The notes under the pieces: model-generated | Database searches by the model: none | Seen by the model: only the letters and a program-made list of their open reading frames with translations | Told to the model about the DNA's origin: nothing | Made by a program: the position numbers and the translations under genes | NCBI GenBank assembly: GCA_037783545.1 | Contig: JBBELK010000368.1 | Location: 992,001 to 1,056,000, forward strand | Direction: 5' to 3' | Length of the DNA stretch: 64,000 nt | DNA from: Henricia sp. BOLD:AAB3569 | Taxonomy: Eukaryota > Echinodermata > Asteroidea > Spinulosida > Echinasteridae | In this document: one piece after another, positions 1 to 60,890 of the stretch | Layout: every line of letters starts with the position of its first letter | Numbering within the stretch: position 1 is the first letter of the stretch

Positions 1-694
1 GCACGCGCAAAGACGACCAATCACAGATCAAGATGAATCGCCCTTTACATGTCCTTATATTCTCCTATGTGGAATATGTGGACGGGAACCAGTCTATATC
101 CCCTTTAGCTTAAAGATAGTATATACATGATTGGTAACATATTTGGGGAGTACAATGGCGACCGGCGCATGGCTTCAATTCTCGTATAGCCAACTTCTAT
201 TGCATACTTCATCCAGTAATTATATACATGTACAGGCTATAGCGATGTCTGATACATGTTTTTGGATATGAACAGACCGTAGCTACGTAATAAAATAACT
301 TGGAACATTGGGTTATTTTGCTTCGTTCATATTTAACACATTTATTTGAAAAAGAAAATATATTTTGACAAAATCTACTCTATTTTTTACCTGGCATTAA
401 TGCTCCTTTGAGGAGAACCAGTATTCTCCCAAACTTCGTCATTCGTCTAACCAATAAACTATTTTTGTATCCCCAACCAATCCAAACAGCGCCCTCGTGC
501 GGAAATTCTGGTTATGGGAATAAGGGGGCGTAGACAAAGTGTGGAAAATGGGGGGGAATTGGTGAAATTTTTACTGATTCATTTCGAAAATTGTGTCTTC
601 CGAAAATTGTGCTAATTTCAATACGGTAATTTTGTCCAAAGGTTTTAAATGTAAATAAATTCAAATAGATTAAACATTCTGTGTAGGTCCATAA

Positions 695-844
695 TATAGA
701 CCGTATCAAATAGCCGCCATCTTGTAGGGCAACTTTTGTTGTTTAAATTGGTTAACAATGTAAGCACAAAATGTGCAACCATGCATGTCCTCAAGGAACA
801 AAGAAACTACCCTACAAGATGGCAGCTATTCGATAGGGTCTATA
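695..844. mobile_element. MITE family A copy 1 (TATAGACCGTATCRAATAGC)
   Basis: ~150-bp foldback element. Termini read TATAGACCGTATCAAATAGC and its inverse; the centre holds a motif like CAACCATGCATGTCC. Other copies are at 5505, 7860, 39728 and (partial) 58364. This copy is the most diverged full-length one. Confidence 0.85.
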
Positions 845-1556
845 CTATTAGTTCATTTTAAGGTAATACACGTATTCATGATCGGCATTATTAAAACATT
901 AATACGACACAATTACATGTCGTTTTAGTAAAAATGAAAATACCACGGAAAAGAGAAAATCTCAGTATTATAGTTGTATATAATTTACTCGACTTAAAAT
1001 TCTTCATTTTACGTTTGCAAAATCACTAAAGTTGATGTTCGTTTTCAATCATGAACAATAAATTGATCGATCATTCACCTCAACGAATCTTAATTTTGGC
1101 TTTTCAAATTTATTTTTTTTGGACGAATTTGCATTATTAAAGAAATCAAAATGAAAACAAGGATATTCACTATTGTTAAAAATCGTTTCTGATTTATTTA
1201 GATGTATTTATTTTACGGTTCCAATAGTGCAGTGTAAAAAAAAAAAGGGTTAATTTAAATCGGATGCGTTCTTCGACTTGATAACAAGCCTACGTTCCCA
1301 AGAAGGAAATGATATGATTAGGCACGTCCCTATGGTGGCTATGCAAAAATAAAATTGGCTTTCTCGTCTAAAAAAATCTTGAGAAAAAAAAATCCCCGAG
1401 TATTGGCAGATATCAAATTAGCACCGGCAACCTTGTTTCAGATGCCGAGCCATTGTATTAATACGTCACACGTCTTTTTATTTCAAATTTCATCATAAAA
1501 GAAAGTACTAGAGTCAAGAGATGATATTTGTTTGTTACGGAAATTTGCTCCTACAT
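845..1556. other. No gene seen
   Basis: AT-rich sequence between two foldback elements, with no conserved coding, splice or RNA signal. Confidence 0.6.
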
Positions 1557-2131
1557 TTCACTTGGCTTGACAACGGTTGCTATCCGCCATTACTGTGTCC
1601 ATACTATGGCACGCCAAAGCAAAAAATAATTCAACACTGATAATTTAATGTTGACGCATTTTTTTCGAATAATGTTGGTATGACTTTTAAACGTTAATAG
1701 AGTGTTTTAAACTAGCATACCGTGCTTTTGTTAGCAAGTTTTTAAAAATGTTGTTGGCAAAATTATCAGTGTTGAATTATTTCCGCTTTGGCGTGCCATA
1801 CGCGTGACGTCAACAACTATCATATCCGTCATTGATGTGTCCATACTATGGCACGCCAAAACGGAAATAATTAAACACTGAAAATGTTGCCACCAACCCT
1901 GAAAAACAAGTCTCAACATTTTAAAAAACCTGCCAACTTTTAGCACGGTATGCCAGTTTCAAACAGTCTATCAACATTTAAAAGTCATGCCAACCTTTTT
2001 TTTCTTGCGCAACATTTGCGAAAATATGCGTCAACATTAAATTATCAGTGTTTAATTATTTTTTCGCTTTGGCGTACCATAGTATGAACACAGTAATGGC
2101 GGATAGCAACCATTGTCAAGCCAAGTGAAAC
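1557..2131. mobile_element. Large foldback element upstream of tubulin
   Basis: The ends are ~100-bp inverted repeats: CACTTGGCTTGACAACGGTT through ATTTAATGTTGACGC on the left and the inverse on the right. An inner pair of inverted copies (GGCACGCCAAA near 1850 and TTTGGCGTGCC near 1789) gives a four-arm structure. No coding capacity was seen. Confidence 0.85.
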
Positions 2132-2399
2132 CCAAGAATAGTTGTATGCCTACATATTTGATGCAAATTGTACATTAATATAAACAAAAATCAGATAACG
2201 AAATGCTTTGGATAAAATAATTCTAAGTTGTTTATACGCGACCATGCATACAAGATTATCAGATAGGTTTAATTGTATAAAATTTGTCGGTTGAATGGAG
2301 TATAAACGGTGATAAGAGACAATTTCCCCGCGGGGGAAATTCTTTTCAGTTTCCACGGAACAAATTACGATTATGCGTCACCCAACTATCAATTTCTAC

Positions 2400-2960
2400 G
2401 CGGTATTGGTCCGCAAGCTTTGTAGGAATTTAAATCTGGGACTCGAATTAAAGGAGCGTTGTCGGTTTTTCCAGAAATGGATTTCGTTATAACCTATAAC
2501 AATCATATAAAATACCTCCCTAATGTGAAGAAAAAAAACCAAGAAATTTGCAAACTCCAATTTGGATGTGAAAGCTTTAGGCCTATTGAACCGCGGATAG
2601 TTTACAAATATCATGTGTTTTTTTTACGATAACCTTGAAAATATATGGATTGAGAACGCGACATTCCAGAATGGTAATGGCGAATGAAAAAAAAAGATAT
2701 GGTATCAAAATCCCAATACCCATGGGAAAACATTTATGGGGGTCGAAAAATGTGATCTGGACAAAATGTGATCTGAACAAGAGATCGGGAAAAAATGGGG
2801 AGGAGATAGTACGCTAACAAGGTATTGGTCCGCATGCTCCGTGGGAATCATACATGGCAAGCAGCCAAGACACAGCCAGACATCGCCCGGAGACCATCGC
2901 ATAAAACATTCACCGTGTAGCTACCGAGGTGTCCTGACCAGCCATCGCCGTTGGAATAAG
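2400..2960 (+). promoter_or_regulatory. Putative alpha-tubulin promoter and 5' UTR start
   Basis: Two inverted CCAAT cores (ATTGG) lie at 2405-2409 and 2824-2828, each inside a near-identical ~28-bp segment beginning GGTATTGGTCCGCA. A TATA-like ATAAAA lies at 2901-2906. Transcription may start about 25-30 bp further down, giving a 5' UTR of ~130 nt up to the ATG at 3066. NF-Y binding and the start site are inferences from motif and spacing only. Confidence 0.45.
2452..2800. mobile_element. Degraded family C MITE (AAAGGAGC ends) in the tubulin promoter region
   Basis: Recognised by TTTTTCCAGAAATGGATTTC, CTCCAATTTGGATGTG, ATATCCTTGAAAATATATGG-like and AAATGTGATCTGGACA segments shared with copies at 16132, 23594, 31100, 34807 and 43967. 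The middle is rearranged. It separates two copies of a CCAAT-containing promoter segment. Confidence 0.7.
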
Positions 2961-3065
2961 ACGCTTGGACAAGACACAAGAATCTTTGCGAGAAAAAAAT
3001 CATCTTCTCGTAGGATTCAAATATCTTCACTCTTCCTTCTTCAAGACTTCAAAGATTATATTAAG

Positions 3066-7541
<4,476 letters not shown>

Positions 7542-7601
7542 AACAAAAATCTCCAAGCACTTTTTCAAACTCGGGGTGCAGTTATTGTCCAGAAAGTTTT
7601 C

Positions 7602-7607
7602 AATAAA
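7602..7607 (+). terminator. Alpha-tubulin poly(A) signal
   Basis: A canonical AATAAA lies about 60 nt after the tubulin stop codon. Cleavage would be expected 10-30 nt later, giving a short 3' UTR of ~90 nt. Confidence 0.75.
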
Positions 7608-7859
7608 AAGACTCAACCGTAGTTTTTTAAATTTAGAAGTAGCTCGCAGAGAACATATCACAATACATTAAGCTGTTCATATAGGCTTCTTTCACGGAAC
7701 TTTTTGAGATTTTCTTCTTTATTCACAATCTCGATATGATGTTTGACACACGGTTGTCGGAAATAAGATCGAAATAGGACAACAAATACTGGTTTGCTGT
7801 CTACCGTACAGTCGCAACTGACGTTGAGATAATTGAGAAAAATTCAAGTGCTTTCTTGC

Positions 7860-8009
7860 TATAGACTGTATCGAATAGCCGCCATTTCGTGGGCCACCTT
7901 TTGTTACTTGAACCGTTCAACAATGGAAGCACAATATGTGCAACCATGCATGTCCCCACGGAACAAAGAAACTGCCCCACGAAATGGCGGCTATTCGATA
8001 CGGTCTATA
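7860..8009. mobile_element. MITE family A copy 3
   Basis: 150-bp foldback with intact termini, 320 bp past the tubulin stop. The arms pair over most of their length around the GGAAGCACAATATGTGC centre. Confidence 0.9.
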
Positions 8010-8369
8010 GCACTGGTATCATACCTGGATAGTATTTTTAAAATGTTGTCAATAAATTTAGATTTGTAAGAACTTCAACACAATGAGAATATATTATAGT
8101 CAAATGGCCTGTATATTCGCTACATATCGATTACCTCTTACATTTAACAACAGTTATCAAAACTGTATTTTTGCAGTTTATGGAAAGCGAGAAAAGAACA
8201 AACGTATTTTTAGAATGAAGAAATTTGAACAAATATTTGGTTGTTCAAAGATGACATAATCAAGTGATTTTAAAGAACAAATAAATAATATCCCCTAGAA
8301 AAATGATTCACCCGCCATTTTGTTTCTGGTTTTTGCTTTTCTTTTCTTTTTTTAAGGTAGAAGGGGAAG

Positions 8370-8813
8370 TGGGTCTTTCCACAGTAAAGGGGGATTTTGG
8401 CAACACAGACCATATTATCGAGGAAATACCTTTGTCTGGTCTCAAAATTAAAGAAATAAGTTTAAGTTGTTCTGAAGAGATAACTTAGGCCCAAAAAGGG
8501 TTACAAATAGTGTGACAACATGCCTTTCTATATAAAAACCCTGTGTGCAAATTTACAATAATTATACGCTCGTAACTGGAACGGACACTTGTGTTACATT
8601 TTAGGCCGTCTTGGTTACGAGCGTATATTGGAAATTTGTACACAGGGTTTTTAAAAAGACATGTTGTCACACAATTTGTAACCTTTTTGGGCCTAAGTTA
8701 TCTCTTAAGAACAACTGAAACTTATTTCTTTTATTTTGAGACCAGACAAAGGTATTTTCTGGAAAATATGGTCTGTGTTGCCAAAATGCCCCCTTTACCG
8801 TGGAAAGACTCAA
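8370..8813. mobile_element. Foldback element family E, intergenic
   Basis: 444 bp. The left arm TGGGTCTTTCCACAGTAAAG pairs with the right arm CTTTACCGTGGAAAGACTCA over ~190 bp. The centre has two CGTAAC/GTTACG-type units around GGACACTTGTGTTACATTTT. Confidence 0.9.
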
Positions 8814-9130
8814 GTAGACAATATGTTTTGGAAGTTCATTTCGCGATAGAGAATTTAGGTGTCCTAAATCTCATGTGTCTTAGGATAAAAGTTCATGGCA
8901 CACACAGTTTTATTGCAAGACACAAATGCCCTATGTTTTAGTTAAGACGTTTTAGGAGTTAAGACGTCTTAACTTTCTTTATTGCAATCCACCCCTGTAG
9001 CCGTAGCCGACACTATCGTGCACGCGTTCTCAGAACGCGAAACGCGCGCGTACTAATTAGCCACAGCAGTTTATTGGTCGAGGAGATAATATTCAACGCG
9101 TGCGTACTATCTGCACGCACGCGTAATGTC

Positions 9131-9288
9131 TTAAGCGGGCCTCCCACTGTGCGATTTTTGCCACGAATTTCCAACGATTAGGTACGATTGTGTATAGAGT
9201 CTATAGACAGCATCTGGTAATCTCACCAAATCGTACCTAATCGTTGGAAATTCGTGGTAAAAATCGTACAGTGGGAGGCCCGCTTAAG
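9131..9288. mobile_element. 158-bp foldback with TTAA ends
   Basis: Starts TTAAGCGGGCCTCCCACTGT and ends with the inverse. The arms of ~60 bp (ATTTCCAACGATTAGGTACG) pair nearly perfectly around a short centre. Confidence 0.92.
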
Positions 9289-9379
9289 AACCGAAACCGT
9301 TAGATACGTCGCGAATTTACACACGAGTCTATGGAAAATGATAAATTCGTCTGCCTAGCAGTAGAGTCTTTTATAGACT

Positions 9380-9615
9380 CGCATACCTGCCAACATTGCC
9401 GAGTAACAAAATCATACTGTAGTGAATCTTGCAACGGTCGAGTTGGTACAACGGTCAAGTTGACCTGGTACTGCACCGTTTTCACATGCGGGGCGCGCGG
9501 AGAGTCAGGTCAAGTCGACCGTTACGATTGGTACGATTTTCAACACTTTTAATACTTAAAAATCGTAACAAATACGATAAAATTGTACTAGTTGGCAGCT
9601 ATGGACTCGTGTGTA
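9380..9615. repeat. Interspersed repeat (TTGCAACGGTCGAGTTGGTA)
   Basis: Shared with 17690-17925: TTGCAACGGTCGAGTTGGTA, CAACGGTCAAGTTGACCT, GAGTCAGGTCAAGTCGACCG and ACTAGTTGGCAG occur in the same order in both. The ends (TGCCAACATTGCCGAG, inverse-like CTAGTTGGCAG) suggest a MITE. Confidence 0.75.
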
Positions 9616-10857
9616 ATTTTGAGCTAAGGCCAATAAATTTGAACACGACCTAATTTTAGTTCAAATCAATCAAATGGTATATAAATTATAAGAACAATTT
9701 GGGCTATGGATAAAAACAGTGGCCAACATAAAATGAAACGGTACGAACCTGCCGAAGGAGGGGCCGGTTGACTGATTGAGCTCAAAATCCATGCTTGGTC
9801 ATTTGGCAATACTTGGTCATCTGTCAGTAGCGCAAAGCAGATACGCAGCACTCCATTTCCAGAGTCCGGAGAATTTAGTTTCTTGCTTCGAGTGAAAGTG
9901 CCTCTAACTTTGTCTTGAATTCAGAGGTTCGTGTGGCTACGGGAATGAGAACAAAGCCGAACTGATGAGTACAGCTTCCTTCACCAGCCATGCAACAGTC
10001 GTGTTCTCATAGATACCGGAACTTCTTCAAATAAGACCATTTTGAGCGCCAGTGACCGTCTGCATATCCGCGCCATTACTGGTGCCATCCATTGCATGAA
10101 CTGTATGTTTTGTTGTTTAGCTGTTGCGCACGTGTCGTGAGTTTGAACGAGTTGCGCGCTTTATGGTTTACGTCGTGATTTAGCAACACACAACGTACAG
10201 TTCGTGTACTAATGTTAAGGAACATGGCGTCCCATGTTACCAAATTCGTCCATTGAATGGGTCTTCCTTTTGTGCGAGAGACAAAAGAATGGGGTCAGTA
10301 CAAAATGCGTGTGAGATCTTCAACCGGATGAGCTCGCCTACGGTACACTGGAAACCGCAATCCGGTTCTACCCACCTCGAATAATTTTGATTCTCCAAAA
10401 TCGGGAACAACATTCTCTCTCGACTCGACACAAGACGAAAATCACTTCAGATTCTGAAATCGAAAATTTAAATATTATATATTTATACATGAGTATATAG
10501 CCAAGTCTCGATAATACGAGTACTGTTAATACAACATTCTACTTATAACGAGATGAATTTTGGCCCTCTTATTAACGGGGTTCGACACTACTCGCCCTCG
10601 AAATTGCGCATAAAAATATGGAAACTTCCAAATCTGTCATGCATTTTAGGCACATACCTTATGTATGGATTTCGGTTCTTCCGCTATCACACCTTATTTG
10701 TGTGTTAATATACACTCTGTCGATGGATAGTTTGCTGGCCCACGTCCAAGTTTCGCAAGCCACTATGAAGTTATCATTATCAATGAACTGCATTCCACAA
10801 AGTTGTAGTATCCATAGTATAATGGATTGGTCGAGCAGTTCAGCCGCACCTTCAAAC
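9616..10857. other. Intergenic, no gene seen
   Basis: Only short open frames without domain or splice context. Mixed sequence between tubulin and ROS1. Confidence 0.55.
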
Positions 10858-11000
10858 ATTTCTGGTATTGAAACCAAGGATTCCTCAAAAGTGCCTGAGG
10901 CACTGTAGCTCGTAAGCCTGTAGAAACCTGTGAAGAGAAGACGATGAAGAAATGCTTAGTTTTAGAGGTGGGAGGAACACCCTTACATAATTCTGTATAA
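10858..11000 (+). repeat. Fragment of an interspersed SINE-like repeat (family F)
   Basis: TCTGGTATTGAAACCAAGGA, CTCAAAAGTGCCTGAGGCAC and GAAGAAATGCTTAGTTTTAG match 21355-21615 and 35985-36247. Confidence 0.75.
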
Positions 11001-11104
11001 AACTAAGTTCATGGGCAAATAATGCTGCAAAAAAAAAAGGAAAAATGCCACAATTGTTATGGTATTTGATGGTACATGTAGTTTTTCGCACAAGGTGACA
11101 TACA

Positions 11105-11238
11105 TTAAAGGCACAGGCTCGTCATTAATGCGCGCGCGCCAAATTCGTGCCACAGCAAAGGCCATAGCAAAGGCATAGAGCTGCGTATTTCGTGGCACGA
11201 ATTTGGCGTGCGCGCATTGCCGACGAGCCTTGCCTTTA
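11105..11238. mobile_element. Palindromic MITE family B, intergenic copy
   Basis: ~134 bp, with ends TTAAAGGCACAGGCTCGTCA and its inverse. The centre has a small duplicated GCAAAGGC motif. Confidence 0.9.
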
Positions 11239-11841
11239 ATGTATAAAAACATCACAAAGAACATGTAAATAATTTATATTTCGGTATATTTAATTCATTT
11301 TGGTATGTTTCAAGAATATCTATTTCAAATTTGGTTAATTTGGCCCACATTTTTAAAACGGACGTACACCTAACATACATGTTATAAAATACAAAAGGGC
11401 ACAAAAACACATGACAAAAAGTACTAAAATATACACTTTCACGAATGGACTTTAAAAACATTTGTATTTAAACCGCAGTAGGGTAGGAATATAGGTCAAG
11501 ATATTTTCTTTTCGGTAAAACAGGATAAAATATTCAACGTGCTATTTTTACTTCAGACTACTACAGGTTCTCTCTCAAAAACTAAACCTCTCCTTATGAA
11601 TACAGATTGTAGTTTTTGTATACAAGTATACGTTCCTGTTTAAAATACACCATGGAAAATATTATGCAAATACATTCTGAATATATCTTATTTTTTGAAA
11701 AAAATCAGGCACGTTCTTCACAAAACATAAAATTCTGCATTGCTAAGCAAAGATATACTAGCCTATCAAAAAAAAAAATAATAAAAATAAAAAATAAAAG
11801 GAACAATTTAAATATTTGTTAAAACATGCCAAGTTGTATGT

Positions 11842-12134
11842 TATGCACCTATCAATTGTTTCCCCCACCCCTCCCCCCGCGCTGCCCCATCCCCTAGGTG
11901 GGGGTTTGGTCACGTTTTTCATGCCCCAGGGTGGGGCATTTGACCCGTGTATTTGTATACAAGACGCGCATGTTTTGCACCCGAGGGTGGGGATTTTTGT
12001 CACCTAAATGTTGCCCCAGGGGTGGGTATTTTGTCACAAAAAACGTGACAATCCCCACCTCTTAGGTGGGGTAGCCCGGGGGTGGGGTAGCCCGGGGGTG
12101 GGAGGGTGGTGTGGGAAACAGTTGATAGGTGCAT
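11842..12134. mobile_element. G-rich foldback element
   Basis: Termini ATGCACCTATCAATTGTTTC and its inverse (GAAACAGTTGATAGGTGCAT). Inside are several GGGGTGGG / CCCCACCC blocks, including a direct duplication of TAGCCCGGGGGTGGG. Confidence 0.88.
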
Positions 12135-12904
12135 TATTTTCGGCCAAAGTCTAAAATAGATTGTCGTACAAAAAACAAAAATCAAACACATTAAGTAATT
12201 TTTAAAAATAAAAATAATCATGGGATACAGAAAAATAACATTCACGTATAAAAACATGCACCACACACACAAAATATTACAAGTATAAATATGATACCAT
12301 TTGTACAAAATATTCTAATCTATAATTATAGTATTTTTGAGGTACATGTAGTAAATTATGACATTTCCGCAAAGTTGCATATTTGGTTTGGTCGATATAT
12401 TTGGTAAATATTTTCATACTTTAAAAGTACTGTAACTTTCATACGTGTATACATAAAAGGATATATCAAAAATATACTCGCCTTATCAAAACTATATGTT
12501 AGGGACAAAAATACTTCGACTACACTTGCATAGATAACAAAGGCCATCCTCAAAACTTTCGTGGCATTTTTATAAAAAATACTTGTATAAAAAGGTTTGT
12601 AAAATTGAAAATATTTTAGGCTAGTACAATAAATATGTAGACAAAATCTACATTGTAATTTAACGAATACATAATGAAGGTTAATAATCGTTTGAATTAT
12701 CTACAGAATAAAAAGTATTGAACCATATTAAATGATATTTAGGGATTATTTACACGTTTTTACTAAAAAGAGAAATATCACAAAAAAAGGATAGGAATTA
12801 CATATTTTTTGGCTATTGCTTGAACGTTGGACCGAGTTTTTTTATGCGACTCAAACTGGAACAAGAGTGTGATAGCATTACGAAGGATGTTGAACACTTA
12901 GAAT
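12135..12904. other. AT-rich intergenic, no gene seen
   Basis: Very AT-rich DNA with no coding signal. It may belong to the ROS1 3' flank. Confidence 0.55.
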
Positions 12905-12995
12905 TACTGCTCAACACTGGCCAGCTCGGTGGTCGAGTGGTTAAGATGTCTGTCTAGTATGCAGAAGGTCGTAGGTTCTAGTCCCACCGAGCATG
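12905..12995 (+). repeat. tRNA-derived SINE head (forward)
   Basis: TGGTCGAGTGGTTAAG matches an RNA polymerase III A box and GGTTCTAGTCCC a B box, 35 nt apart, as in Leu/Ser-type tRNA. Anticodon arm and acceptor pairing are poor, so this is a SINE head rather than a working tRNA. Confidence 0.6.
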
Positions 12996-13119
12996 CTATG
13001 AAGTTTTTCTACTAGTGTCTCGAGGAAGCACCGAGAATACAGTGTTAATCAGGATAGTCGGATAGGGCAAAACAAACCCTTATTAATAGAATGGCAGGGT
13101 TTTTTATTTTCTTGGACTT

Positions 13120-13620
13120 TAGTGGAAGGCTTAACAGCTAAAACCTCCACATTTAAAACGTCAAACGTGGCGCTTATGCCGTGTCGAATTAAATTCAACT
13201 TGATTTTTTTTAAATTCGACACGGCACAAGCACGACGTTTGAACCATTTGGCTCGGCAAAATGAATTCGGCACGACAGAAAATTTTAGCTCGACAGGGTC
13301 TGCCGTGCTAACTCAATTTAGTGCGGCACAAGTTCGAAGTTGGTCTGCAATTTTGTTCACAGGAATACGCATGCTCGTATGTGAGTAAAGGAAATAACCA
13401 ACAATCAAAATAATAAAATGGCGACGTACAATGGACAGAATGGAAAACGCACGTGCACAACGTCCATGACGTGCACAAGACTCACCCGCCATGTTGGATG
13501 TATTTAAGTTCGACTGGGAGTTTGCAATTAAGTTCGACGTTTGAAACCACTGCCGTGCTTACGCCGTGCTAAATTGAATTTTATTCGACATGGCATAAGC
13601 GCGACGTTTGAAGCGGGCCT
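13120..13620. repeat. Inverted-repeat element with GACACGGCATAAGCRCGACG motifs
   Basis: AAACGTCAAACGTGGCGCTT, CCGTGTCGAATTAAATTCAA and their inverses recur within 500 bp (near 13150, 13220 and 13545-13610). It lies just past the ROS1 stop, so it would form part of the 3' UTR or flank. Confidence 0.7.
13580..13585 (-). terminator. Possible ROS1 poly(A) signal
   Basis: AATAAA on the minus strand, ~165 nt past the ROS1 stop. It is the first canonical hexamer I found downstream. It sits inside a repeated inverted segment, so it is only a candidate. Confidence 0.35.
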
Positions 13621-13688
13621 AAGTGTTGGATGATTGGGACTATCTCGCTCGGCTTGCGCCACAGGAGATAGTCCCAATCATCCAACAC
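13621..13688. repeat. Strong hairpin just downstream of ROS1
   Basis: GTGTTGGATGATTGGGACTA pairs with TAGTCCCAATCATCCAACAC around a ~25-nt loop. The stem is perfect over ~25 bp. It lies 60-127 nt past the ROS1 stop on the minus strand. Confidence 0.9.
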
Positions 13689-13747
13689 CTCGGGGTCATT
13701 AGTTTTCACTATTTCCCATCAAACCGTGTTATATTTGTATACTATTC

Positions 13748-58187
<44,440 letters not shown>

Positions 58188-58363
58188 CTGTTATAAAAAG
58201 AACGAAAAACAAATCGTTTGCAACTTAATCATAGAGGAAGTATTAAAATGATTGTGAGATTTGTCTATGGTTTCAATGTGATTGAAATCGGATTCATTGC
58301 AATTCCGGTTATTTGGCGCCGTCCCAGAAAAAATTAACACTGAAGTACCGGTGCGGTACATCC

Positions 58364-58445
58364 TTAGACCATATCGAATAGCTACTATATTGTAGGGCAG
58401 TTTCTTTGTTCCTTGAGGGCATGCGTGGCTGCACATTTTGTGGTT
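58364..58445. mobile_element. MITE family A copy 5, truncated
   Basis: Only one arm and the centre remain (TTAGACCATATCGAATAGCT, GGGCAGTTTCTTTGTTCCTT). The second arm is missing. Confidence 0.65.
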
Positions 58446-58539
58446 ACATTGTCAAAAAAATTAACAACTTTTCAGTTTTTTAGTACATAAATGTAAATGG
58501 GGTGCATTAATATATGGGTCATTCCATGAAAACACATGT

Positions 58540-59060
58540 CCCGAGATCTCAGGGAATTTCCACTCTGCTAAGCGACGATACAATACCCTGAGGAAATTCA
58601 CGCAAATCTGTGGAGTAAGCCGGCTGTTCGGACAACACACGCCCGAGTCATTTTGATGTAATTTAATAAATTCGGTCATGTTATGCCGAAAAGAAACGAT
58701 TTCTATACTTTCCAGAAATTGTATTGGGTTCTGTTCCTTATGACTGTCCCATTCCTACCAACATTTCCGGCGACGATATTAATTTACTCCGCAGTTTTTC
58801 AAATTAATAACAGGGATGCATGCTCACGAATGTAATGGAACGGATTCCCTAGTATGCTTTAAATAGCAACCAAACGACCAGCCTTACCGAGTACATGTAT
58901 CACATTCATGCACAGTGTTTACAATCTGCGCGCGTGACTTTTGAATGCCTGCAACGCACTGCCAAGCGTCCTGATTGGTCCAGCAGAGGCGACAAGATTT
59001 ATGTCGCTTGTTCCCCCGCAAAATAGGGCCGGTTTCAACAGGGCCTCGGTACGCAGCAGT
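58540..59060. mobile_element. Second copy of the CGAGATCTCAGGGAATTT foldback
   Basis: Shares the left end, TTCCAGAAATTGTATTGGGT, GGGATGCATGCT and GCGACAAGATTTATGTCGCT-type segments with 53925-54492 in inverse order. The far terminus is missing. Confidence 0.75.
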
Positions 59061-60104
59061 TGGGGAGTGCGTTAAAGGGGCACTGTTGCAAGAGGATGTT
59101 AAAACAGGACACAGTCTAAGTGTACCCGGTACCCCTTACGTCGTGACACTTCTGGAGTTAATTTTGTATAATTACCGGACTTCAGAGAACAATTACCCTC
59201 AGCATATAAAGAATATATGGCCTCATGAATCGAACACCACCTTTATCTGTTGATACTACCCAAAACATACCGAGAGCGATTCAATAAACTAGTGCGATCT
59301 TCTAAATGCAAGTGCGACATTTTAAAACTTTCACTCAAAATGTGACAAATTTTGCTCATAATGTAATTTGAATCGATAAAGTCCAGGTTCTACAGCTGGG
59401 TAAAATCAGCAACTACCTTGTCCAGAAGAAACTGGTCAAAAAGACTTGAAATGTAATCGCAAGAGTTGAAAAATTCCTTGCACTTAGTTGCAGTCCCCCC
59501 TTACGTCGTGAAACAATTTTCTTGAATATTTTCAAGACTATGAATAATACCAAGACATGTCTAACCGTTTGTAAATTATTTTAAATATTCTACATTATTT
59601 AGAAACTGCACAGACATTTCTTCAAACAATTTTGTTAACTTGAAAAGGCCATTTTTACAAATGCATCAAAATGTCACACTTTGGCTCCTGTTTCCAAGCA
59701 ACAAGAGAAATGCAAATAGTTTCTTCACTTTTTGATTGAAAAAAGCAGTCAATCTGAGAGTGGGAATTTTTAATCATGCACAATGAAGCTGTTTATGATA
59801 CTTTATGTATGTGAATATTTTAATGTCATCTTAAAAGAAATGCCAAATTTTGATTTTTGAAAATTTGCATTTCTTTTGCTACTCAGTATAATGACATACA
59901 TTCCACCACAGTATGCCCAAGGGTCACACAGATTGGAATTTCCTGTGGTTTGTGTAAAGACAACACATTTAACCACAACAGGTTTTGGTCATGTCATTGG
60001 AATGTTCCTCTGTGGTTACTCATTTTCACAGTCATTATTTTGCAACCTTCATATAACAAGTGGTTTTTACACTTCATTAACAGACATTTGACAGGGAGTG
60101 AGAA
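59061..60104. other. No gene seen, upstream of ROS1
   Basis: AT-rich with short open frames only. The missing ROS1 first exon could be in this or flanking stretches, but no Met-plus-hydrophobic-core segment with a phase-0 donor stood out. Confidence 0.45.
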
Positions 60105-60590
60105 TCTTTACACCGTGTTTACACTCGAACCAGCAAAGGTGGATACAGACCCAGCATTTTTATTGCGATCACAAAACTCAACATTTGCCGCGTTTACACT
60201 ACACCCCAAATCGCAAAAGTCACCACTAAATGTAACTGCAGCGCATGCGTGAGCTGTTAGGTGTTGCTGCATTAGTGCCAGATTGGTCAATTAAATGTAC
60301 TACACTGCGGGCACCGCCCCAAGGACACTCAAATTGCCGAATCTGTATTCGGGTAGCGTTTAAACTACAAGCGACCTTGACGATTGCGGGGTTTAACCCC
60401 GCAATTGCGGGGTTCAACCCTACCCCAAAGGTGACTTGAAAAAGGCGAATCAGACCCGGGTCTGATCCGCCTTTTACAATATATCTTTGCGTTTACACTT
60501 AGTGCCTACCCGGCTTCAACTCCCCTTTTTGGAAATTGCGGGGTTCGATTCAGCAAAGGCGAAAGTGTCTACAAACAAAAAAAGTTTAAA
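60105..60590. mobile_element. Foldback element with CCCCGCAATTGCGGGGTT centre
   Basis: ACCGTGTTTACACTCGAACC and inverse-type GTTCGATTCAGCAAAGGCG ends; a perfect short palindrome near 60388-60415. Ends resemble 19703-20140. Confidence 0.65.
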
Positions 60591-60629
60591 TTGAAAATCA
60601 ACACTTATGTACCATACAATTAACAGTGG

Positions 60630-60890
60630 GGTACCGTGGCCAGTGGTTTAGGTCACCGACTCGCAATACTCGGATGAAAACTTGGGGTTGCGGGTTTGAT
60701 ACCGGGCTGGGGTACCTGTGCCCTTGAGCAAGGCACTTAAACACAATTGCTTCATCCTTCAGAAGGGATGTAAAGCCTTTGGTCCAGTGTGTTAGGAAAC
60801 GCAGTTTAAAGATCCCACAGCATTCTTTCTAATTCACCGCCTTCTCCTCATGGGTTTCCTCACGCTTGCGAGCGACAGTGCCATGGGCAA
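60630..60890 (+). repeat. CCTTGAGCAAGGC-type SINE, most complete copy
   Basis: Starts GTACCGTGGCCAGTGGTTTA (A-box-like GGTTTAGG), then GCGGGTTTGATACCGGG (B box), TGTGCCCTTGAGCAAGGCAC, CCAGTGTGTTAGG and AAAGATCCCA. Confidence 0.75.

Noticed and set aside
59857-60252. 131-residue plus-strand open frame
   Set aside because: AT-rich, with no recognisable domain; part lies in a foldback element.
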